Positions 58,392-64,000 of a stretch of DNA of 64,000 bases are shown here, piece by piece. The DNA comes from Desulfosediminicola ganghwensis (lineage in GTDB: Bacteria > Desulfobacterota > Desulfobulbia > Desulfobulbales > Desulfocapsaceae). A program made the translations under genes and the position numbers. How positions within the stretch are numbered: the first letter of the stretch is position 1; the number at the start of each line of letters is the position of its first letter. The stretch spans positions 2,565,001-2,629,000 of the forward strand of contig NZ_CP050699.1 in assembly GCF_005116675.2 (NCBI RefSeq), read 5' to 3'. The notes beneath the pieces are model-generated. The model saw only the letters and a list, made by a program, of their open reading frames with translations, was not told the origin of the DNA and ran no database searches.

Positions 58392-58431
58392 AAATGCCCC
58401 GGTCGCATATGCGGCTCGGGGCATTTTTTTT
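58392..58431 (+). terminator. Intrinsic terminator of the ior/liv operon
   Basis: AAATGCCCCG and CGGGGCATTT pair with an inner GCATATGC turn, followed by eight T. A textbook terminator; its A-rich left side could also serve the convergent symporter gene. Confidence 0.9.
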
Positions 58432-58443
58432 GTATGGCCCTGT

Positions 58444-60324
58444 TTAATGAGGTGCTTCTGCACTTTGCATGATTTCATCGTACGCACGTGCCAGCTCACG
58501 TTTCAGCTCATGGACCGGCCTACCGTAGCCTTCAATCTCAAGGTAACCTTTCTGCACAGTTTCCCCGCAGGTGAAAGAGACGCAGGATTGGATCTCGGCT
58601 TCCGTACATCTCCGTATCGAATCCTGACCAGAGAAAACGATCCAGTGGGCAAAGCCCTGTGGAATGAGATTTACAATGCTCTGCCAGGTAAGATCCCGGG
58701 GCAGAATGACCTGGGCGCGAAGGTAAATCTGGTCCTCCTCGACGCGTTCAGTAATAGTCATTTCACGGGGGAAGACCGGCTCAGGGAAATTGTTTTGAGG
58801 GGCTGCTGCTGCCAATACTTTACCCTCATCGGCAAAAAATGGTGCCAGCCTGAATGTCGGCGATGGAGCGGTAACGAGAGATACACCAACATAAACGAGT
58901 CCACTGACAGCCATGGCGACTATAACGCCATGTCCCATCAGGATTGGATGCACAGCCTCAAGTGCGGGTGGCGCTCCGGGCAGGGTGTTGAACAGATCAT
59001 AGGCTACAAAAGCGCACTGACTTAAAAAGCCGGTGCACATGGAAGCCCCTGCTCCTGCTGCGGTTCCTCCTTTCCAGTACATACCTCCCATCAACGCGAA
59101 AAAATATGAGGCACTGGCTATGAAGGTGGCGATATGGATGGCGTCGATAATCGAGTCAATCAGAAAAGAGCCAATGGTGGCGCAGGCGATGATAAGGAGC
59201 ACACTCAGCCTGTTGACCAGCATCATTTCACTCATCGATGCTGCGGGATGGAAGAGTCGTTGATATATATCACGGGCCACGCATGAGGCACCAGACGCAG
59301 CAAAAGTGTCGGCGCAGGACATGGCAGCAGCAGCAAGCGCTACAGCGCAGAGGGCCACGATAATATCTGAATAGTTCTGACTGACGATGAAATGCAAAAG
59401 AGCAGGCTCTGCCTGGGCCATTCCCATGGGAAAGCCGGCCGCGGCAATATCAGGATAGATGTTTCTCAGGCCCAGAGCTATGAAGGCACAGCCTCCGAAA
59501 ACAAGAGTGACCAATAAAGAGCCGAAGAGCATGCCGTTGCGTGCTGACCGGGAGTCTCTTGCTGCCCATACTTTCTGCCAGGGGTCTTGTTCAGTTATCC
59601 AGCCGGGGATGATGGCAACGCTAAAGATGAGTACCATAGGCAACCCGATTGAGAGTGGGTTCCACCAGTCCGCACCTGTGGTTGTAACCATGGTTGATAT
59701 CGCCTGGCTGCTGGTTTCAGCGCCATTGCCCATGACCAGGACCGAGAAAATCAGCACGAAGAATGACAGGCAGAGAAACTGCACAGTATCGGAGGCAATG
59801 ACCGCAGACAGGCCACCCAGAGTAACATAGACCGCGACGGATAATCCTACTATCAATGCAGCCTGCAGGTTGGATATGCCATAAAAGATTTGCAGCACCA
59901 TGGCAAAGCCCTTGATGTCGGCCACGGCAAAGAGGATCATTACCACGATGATGATCATAGCCACAGGAGTGCGGATAAATGAACCATAGCGGATTTCCAG
60001 CAGTTCGGGCTGGGTCATGGCTGGGATTGATCTGATCTTTTTGACCAGAAGAGCGATAATCAGGAGTGCGATAATATTTGGGGCCACAAATCCCCAGACA
60101 GAGCCCATGCCAAGAAGGATAAAAAAGCCGATAACCGCCAGCATGGCTCCGGCGGTCAGCCAGGATGCGGCTGCGGAAAAACCAATGGAGAACGTTCCGG
60201 CGCTCTTGCCGGCCAATAGAAAATCCCTCACGGTTTTTTGCCTCCGGTTAAAGTAGTAACCCGTGGCGATGAGGAAAAAAATGTAGGCTCCAAAAAGAAC
60301 CAGAAATATCGAATAGCTGCTCAT
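58444..60324 (-). CDS. Sodium:solute symporter (SSS family) with C-terminal soluble extension
   Basis: 626 residues from ATG 60324, chosen because GGGAGG is just upstream and a longer frame (to 60504) would run through the riboswitch and its terminator. About 13 membrane helices. The SSS core shows FLLAGKSAGTFSIGFSAAASW, GGLSAVIASDTVQFLC and PGWITEQDPWQKVWAARDSR. After the last helix (near 510) there is a soluble C-terminal domain of about 115 residues (TERVEEDQIYLRAQVIL onwards) with a paired Cys motif (SCVSFTCGE). It is not part of typical SSS proteins. Sodium-driven uptake of an organic acid or amino acid is likely; its control by cobalamin suggests a B12-linked substrate. Confidence 0.9.
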   Translation of the reverse strand: MSSYSIFLVLFGAYIFFLIATGYYFNRRQKTVRDFLLAGKSAGTFSIGFSAAASWLTAGAMLAVIGFFILLGMGSVWGFVAPNIIALLIIALLVKKIRSIPAMTQPELLEIRYGSFIRTPVAMIIIVVMILFAVADIKGFAMVLQIFYGISNLQAALIVGLSVAVYVTLGGLSAVIASDTVQFLCLSFFVLIFSVLVMGNGAETSSQAISTMVTTTGADWWNPLSIGLPMVLIFSVAIIPGWITEQDPWQKVWAARDSRSARNGMLFGSLLVTLVFGGCAFIALGLRNIYPDIAAAGFPMGMAQAEPALLHFIVSQNYSDIIVALCAVALAAAAMSCADTFAASGASCVARDIYQRLFHPAASMSEMMLVNRLSVLLIIACATIGSFLIDSIIDAIHIATFIASASYFFALMGGMYWKGGTAAGAGASMCTGFLSQCAFVAYDLFNTLPGAPPALEAVHPILMGHGVIVAMAVSGLVYVGVSLVTAPSPTFRLAPFFADEGKVLAAAAPQNNFPEPVFPREMTITERVEEDQIYLRAQVILPRDLTWQSIVNLIPQGFAHWIVFSGQDSIRRCTEAEIQSCVSFTCGETVQKGYLEIEGYGRPVHELKRELARAYDEIMQSAEAPH

Positions 60325-60396
60325 ACTCCCTCCCGGCAACCGAGGGCGACGCTCAATACTGTTATCAGACGCCGCGATGCTGTTGCCAATCTGGTG

Positions 60397-60450
60397 CCGG
60401 AGGGAGATAGAAAAATCCCCGAACCGACAAGTGTCAGCCCGGGGATTTAC
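60397..60450 (-). terminator. Riboswitch-controlled intrinsic terminator
   Basis: Read leftward, AAATCCCCG and CGGGGATTTTT form a stem followed by T-rich bases, and the flanks GGAGAGAT/ATCTCCCTCC extend the pairing. It lies between the aptamer and the symporter start, 73 bases before the ATG, as the expression platform. Confidence 0.8.
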
Positions 60451-60454
60451 CATC

Positions 60455-60700
60455 TCTCCGAGAACAATAGGCTTGGCTGGCAGATATTCTGACTCGTGGA
60501 TCACCCTACTTACCGCACCTTCCCGTACCGTTTACCCGATTTCAACCTGAAATTACAGCACAGTGGTATATGCGGTGTTCGTCCTCACTCACAGCGGCGG
60601 GTCCGTTCCGGAATTACACCGGATTCCCTGCGGGAACTGACCAATGGTTGATCAGCTACCCGGATCATTTAAAGATCACCAGTAAGCATTTGTAGTGTTT
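60455..60700 (-). promoter_or_regulatory. Cobalamin (AdoCbl) riboswitch
   Basis: On the minus strand the conserved core reads GGGAATCCGGTGTAATTCCGG split as GGGAATCC, GGTGTAA and TTCCGGAAC, then GGACCCGCCGCTGT, and after about 95 bases the B12 box AGTCAGAATATCTGCC (complement of 60479-60495). These are the invariant blocks of cobalamin riboswitches in correct order and spacing. It would sense a cobalamin and set the terminator state for the symporter gene. The 5' limit is approximate. Confidence 0.92.
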
Positions 60701-61100
60701 GTTGCTAAGCCCTTGATTCTGATTATTATGTTTCCGGAACCCGGCCTATTTATCCTGCAGAAATAGTGTATAAAAAAAAAATAGTCAAGCCGGTTTGTTG
60801 CCTGATATGTTAAAGGATTAATTGAACTCTTCGGGGATTATAGTCATCTTTATTACGGGCGCTGCCGGGTTATGGGAAAATGGTATCGTCGATTTTTGGA
60901 AAAAAATAGTGTTTTCAGGGTTTTGATAGATTTTTTTCAGGAGATGCTGATAAGGAGAAAGGGACCATGTTTCTGTTGTTGACTGCTGGGGAGTAGTTTA
61001 CATTCAACTCCAGTTTGTCGATAAAAGCTGCGATGACAGTCTGATGTGGCAATGGTTTCGTGTAGGTAGGCTTCTCTTTTATTTAAATGAGTAGAGCGTT
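60701..61100. other. Divergent intergenic region
   Basis: About 400 AT-rich bases with no gene. It should contain the promoters for the riboswitch transcript (leftward) and for the binding protein-kinase pair (rightward); no confident boxes were assigned. Confidence 0.4.
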
Positions 61101-62228
61101 ATGATCTCTGTATATGGGCATAAGGTTTTGTCAGGATTGAGAAAAAAAGCAAATGTAAGTTTGGTGTGTTCCCTTTGGGTGCTGGTACTTTTTTTGCCGC
61201 ATGAGGGGGCCGCTCAACTCTCAGCATCTTCTCTGGCGATAAAGAAACTCTTTATCGTCCACAGTTATGAAGCGGGGCACCTCTGCGGTCAGCCCCAGCA
61301 TGACGGTGCAATAGCGGGCCTGGCCAGATCAGGCTGGATTGTGGATGAAAATCTGGTTGTGCGCACCTATTATATGGATACCAAGCGTACCAATAATAGG
61401 CCAGCTCTTATTCAGCAGCAGGCAATGCTGGCCATGCAGGAAATAGAGCAATATCAGCCTGATGTTGTTCTCACCCTTGACGACAACGCGTTTAAGACTA
61501 TTGCTCTTTCACCTAGGATGAAAAACCGGATCTTTGTCTTCAGCGGGATGAACGCTCAGCCGGAAGAATATAACCTCCGACTTAACTTTATGGTTAGCCG
61601 CGAAAAGCCAGGTGGCAGGATTACCGGTGTGTATGAAAAGCTTTATTTCTTTGAAGCGGTGCGAGTGATGTCGATCATGCATGGATATAACAAAATTCTG
61701 GTGCTGGAGGACCTTTCGCCGACAGGTAAGGCTATTTCCCGGCAGGTTGATCTTGAGTTGTCCTTGCCTGGAGATCAGTCGGAGCGAAACGTTGTCGGCG
61801 AGGTGGCCAGGAAAAAAGTTCATTCCTGGGAAGAGTTTCAGGAAATTATTGCCGAGGTAAACGATGATCCGGAGATTGGTGCAATATATCTGGGCACGCT
61901 GTTACTCCACGATAGTGCCGGGGAGACCTATGCTGCAGAGGAAATTATCGATTATTATATATCCCATTCTAAAAAACCTGCCATAGCCTTGAATTATGCC
62001 TTCATCAAGCAGGGATTGTATGGTGGTGCGACTGTCGACTTTTTTGCCATGGGCAAGCTTGCGGGGGAGAAAGTTGCGAGAATCTTGAGCGGAGTGGAAG
62101 CCGGTGTGCTGCCCATCGAAGATGCACCAAGAGTGGCGCTGGTCTTCAACCTTCAACGGGCTGAATCGCTTGGTTTGGAGATTCCTTCAGATATCCTGAT
62201 GGCGGCGGACGAGGTATTCAGAAAGTGA
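61101..62228 (+). CDS. ABC-type periplasmic binding protein (ABC_sub_bind family)
   Basis: 375 residues with an N-terminal signal segment (VCSLWVLVLFLPHEGAAQ). The fold is the ABC_sub_bind (PF04392-like) type: LFIVHSYEAGHLCGQPQHDG at the start, PDVVLTLDDNAFK, and GATVDFFAMGKLAGEKVARIL near the end. It overlaps the downstream kinase start by four bases (GTGA), so the two are translationally coupled and no transporter genes intervene. I infer that it is the sensory binding protein for that kinase. Ligand unknown. Confidence 0.88.
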   Translation: MISVYGHKVLSGLRKKANVSLVCSLWVLVLFLPHEGAAQLSASSLAIKKLFIVHSYEAGHLCGQPQHDGAIAGLARSGWIVDENLVVRTYYMDTKRTNNRPALIQQQAMLAMQEIEQYQPDVVLTLDDNAFKTIALSPRMKNRIFVFSGMNAQPEEYNLRLNFMVSREKPGGRITGVYEKLYFFEAVRVMSIMHGYNKILVLEDLSPTGKAISRQVDLELSLPGDQSERNVVGEVARKKVHSWEEFQEIIAEVNDDPEIGAIYLGTLLLHDSAGETYAAEEIIDYYISHSKKPAIALNYAFIKQGLYGGATVDFFAMGKLAGEKVARILSGVEAGVLPIEDAPRVALVFNLQRAESLGLEIPSDILMAADEVFRK

Positions 62229-64000
62229 TACGAGAATTGCAATCCTCTGGATTGGGCTCCAGAAAAGCGTCAACCCTGGTCACATGGACAATTATCGGTC
62301 TGGTAATCGTCTCTATTGTCGCTGTCTACGGGATTCTGTATTTCAGTTTTGCAAAAAGTCTCACCAGTGAGTTCGAAGACCGGGTTGCTGCAGAGGCAGG
62401 CAAGGCCGGGCTTGCTATCGATAATCGTCTCAACAGGGTCAAGACCCGTTTAAAAGCTCTGTCGCTTGATAATACCGTGCGCGTAACCCTGATGCTTGGA
62501 GCCACCAGACAGCTGGATGAGTATCTGCGGGAAGTCTACTCATATGATAATGAACTGCATTTTGTTGTTCAGGACAATGACGGCAATACCTACAGGGCCT
62601 TTGAGGAAAACTACTGTGCTGTACCCTTTAAAAAAGTTTTTACCAAACCTGCCGGCAGCTTCGGTATTGTAGATATTCTGGAAAAGGGCGAGGTGCTCAT
62701 AAGCTATCATCTTCCGGTGATGCGACAGAGGAAAAAAATTGGTGCGGCGGCAGCGGTGTATCATCTGCAACGTGATATTTTTCTCAAAAATATCATCCAG
62801 AATCTGAAGGACCAGCAGTTGGTCATGGTGAGAGACGGTGTGGTCTGGGATGCCCTGAATGGCAAGGTCACTGACTTTACAGTTCAGTCGATGCAGGGGG
62901 CAGAGAACTTCATCGGGGCACATTATCTCGATGATGGTGACCATGTTGCGATGTCGATCAGCCATTTGCCGGGGCTGTTTTTCGTCTCCAGTCTTGATCA
63001 GCTGGAACAGGCCAAAGCAAAGGTCATCCTGAGTTTTTTGCTGACCGGGATAGCCCTGACGATAATTGCCCTCGTCGTCTCACGTTTACTGAGTTACATC
63101 CTGGTTCAGCCCATGCAGAAGCTCTCCTCGCTGGCGTTGAAGATCTCTGAAGGGAAGGGCGGGTTCTCAGAAGAGATCGGCCATACGGGTATCGTGGAAG
63201 TCGAGCAGTTGAAAGACTCTCTGAATCGGATGGTCAACTATCTCCAGCAGGCCAGGGAAAGTGAGCGTTATCAGACCCTTTTTGAGGGTGTAGCGGACAT
63301 GGTTTTTATCCACAACCTTCATGGGGAACTGGTTGAGTTAAACGGGGTGACGTTGAAAATGCTGGGTTACTCCCGCGAGACCCTGCTCAAGAAAAATTTC
63401 CGGGAACTGGTCCCCGAATCTGAGCGTGACGCCATTGATGAAACGTTCGGACAGATCCTTCCTCTTCAAAGTGAGTTGTTTTTTACCACCAGGCTGTTGG
63501 ATCAAAATAATTTGGCAATAGACGTGGAGTGTCATGCCAGGCGCATACAATATAACGGTCAGGATGTGGTGCTCAATGTGGTCAGGGATATTTCTGCCCG
63601 GGTCAGAGCGGTTAAGGCGCTGAACGAGTCGCAGCAGAGACTGCTGACTGTTATGGATAGTATTCATGCCACGATTTATGTCGCCGATCTCGATACCCAT
63701 GAAATTCTGTTCATGAACAGACAAATGAAGCAATCCTATGGTGAGAATTTAGAGGGCCGCAAATGCTACCAGGTCACCCGCCGCTTATCGGAGCCCTGTA
63801 AGCACTGTACCAGCAGTGCCCTGAGAAAAATGCACGATGATGGTAAACGGGAAATTATCTGGGAGGGGCAGAACCCGATAAGCAACATCTGGTATGTCAA
63901 TTATGACCGCATCGTCAACTGGATTGATGGACGTGAAGTGAAGATGCAGATTTCATTTAACATTACGCAAATGAAAGAGCTTGAAATCAAGCGTGCACAG
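62225..64000 (+). CDS. Sensor kinase, N-terminal part (partial, 3' end outside window)
   Basis: 592 residues visible with no stop, starting at GTG 62225 inside the preceding stop codon. A helix at about 17-40 and another at about 263-290 enclose a periplasmic sensor. HAMP follows (VQPMQKLSSLALKISEG), then a PAS domain at about 355-460 (FEGVADMVFIHNLHGELVEL), and a second PAS at about 475-590 with a cysteine group (GRKCYQ, EPCKHC). The kinase core lies beyond 64000. The PAS cysteines could bind metal or sense redox. The arrangement, a binding protein followed by a two-helix kinase with HAMP and PAS, repeats that at the window start. Confidence 0.88.
   Translation, partial: MIRELQSSGLGSRKASTLVTWTIIGLVIVSIVAVYGILYFSFAKSLTSEFEDRVAAEAGKAGLAIDNRLNRVKTRLKALSLDNTVRVTLMLGATRQLDEYLREVYSYDNELHFVVQDNDGNTYRAFEENYCAVPFKKVFTKPAGSFGIVDILEKGEVLISYHLPVMRQRKKIGAAAAVYHLQRDIFLKNIIQNLKDQQLVMVRDGVVWDALNGKVTDFTVQSMQGAENFIGAHYLDDGDHVAMSISHLPGLFFVSSLDQLEQAKAKVILSFLLTGIALTIIALVVSRLLSYILVQPMQKLSSLALKISEGKGGFSEEIGHTGIVEVEQLKDSLNRMVNYLQQARESERYQTLFEGVADMVFIHNLHGELVELNGVTLKMLGYSRETLLKKNFRELVPESERDAIDETFGQILPLQSELFFTTRLLDQNNLAIDVECHARRIQYNGQDVVLNVVRDISARVRAVKALNESQQRLLTVMDSIHATIYVADLDTHEILFMNRQMKQSYGENLEGRKCYQVTRRLSEPCKHCTSSALRKMHDDGKREIIWEGQNPISNIWYVNYDRIVNWIDGREVKMQISFNITQMKELEIKRAQ

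Noticed and set aside
60325-60504. 60-residue N-terminal extension of the symporter frame
   Set aside because: It translates through the riboswitch terminator and aptamer; ATG 60324 with GGGAGG just upstream and the first membrane helix right after it is the natural start.

Overview
The window looks like chromosomal DNA of a Gram-negative anaerobe, most likely a Desulfobacterota (Desulfobulbales-like) bacterium. This is an inference from gene content: an octaheme HAO-like cytochrome, indolepyruvate:ferredoxin oxidoreductase, periplasmic binding proteins paired with sensor kinases, and a DGC-protein/permease operon. There is no rRNA gene and no complete tRNA to fix the taxonomy.

Layout. 1-5.6 kb: the end of a periplasmic binding protein gene, a large hybrid sensor kinase, and a beta-hydroxyacid dehydrogenase gene. 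5.7-23 kb is accessory DNA. It holds a tRNA-Arg 3' fragment, a decayed copy of the dehydrogenase 5' end, a long RHS/YD-repeat protein with a variable tip and a possible immunity partner, a truncated IS30, a REP-associated tyrosine transposase (RAYT) element and two related IS4-family insertions. Between these lie a 5'-truncated CIA30 gene, the HAO-like cytochrome, an esterase, a SpoIIE-type phosphatase and a DUF2237 gene. 23-35 kb: a secreted protein of unknown role, dgkA, a PAP2 phosphatase, gltBD, a RAYT remnant, a frameshifted membrane protein gene, an old-yellow-enzyme homologue, a nitroreductase and a small monooxygenase. 35.7-38.7 kb: a polar amino acid ABC importer. 39.5-42 kb: an ArsR-controlled permease/thioredoxin/DGC operon. 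42-44 kb: a MarR-MFS pair. 44-49 kb: housekeeping and small metabolic genes.

49.5-58.4 kb is the most coherent system. A TrpR repressor with an operator-like site at its own start codon is divergent from livH-iorA-iorB-livM-livG-[livF::paaK]-binding protein, which ends at a strong terminator. The genes suggest import of aromatic (or branched-chain) amino acids, oxidation of their 2-oxo acids by IorAB, and acyl-CoA formation. The last ABC ATPase is fused in frame to a phenylacetate-CoA-ligase-like enzyme.

58.4-60.7 kb: a cobalamin riboswitch with an intrinsic terminator precedes a sodium:solute symporter that has an extra C-terminal domain. 61.1-64 kb: a second binding protein plus sensor kinase pair, cut by the window end, resembling the pair at the window start.
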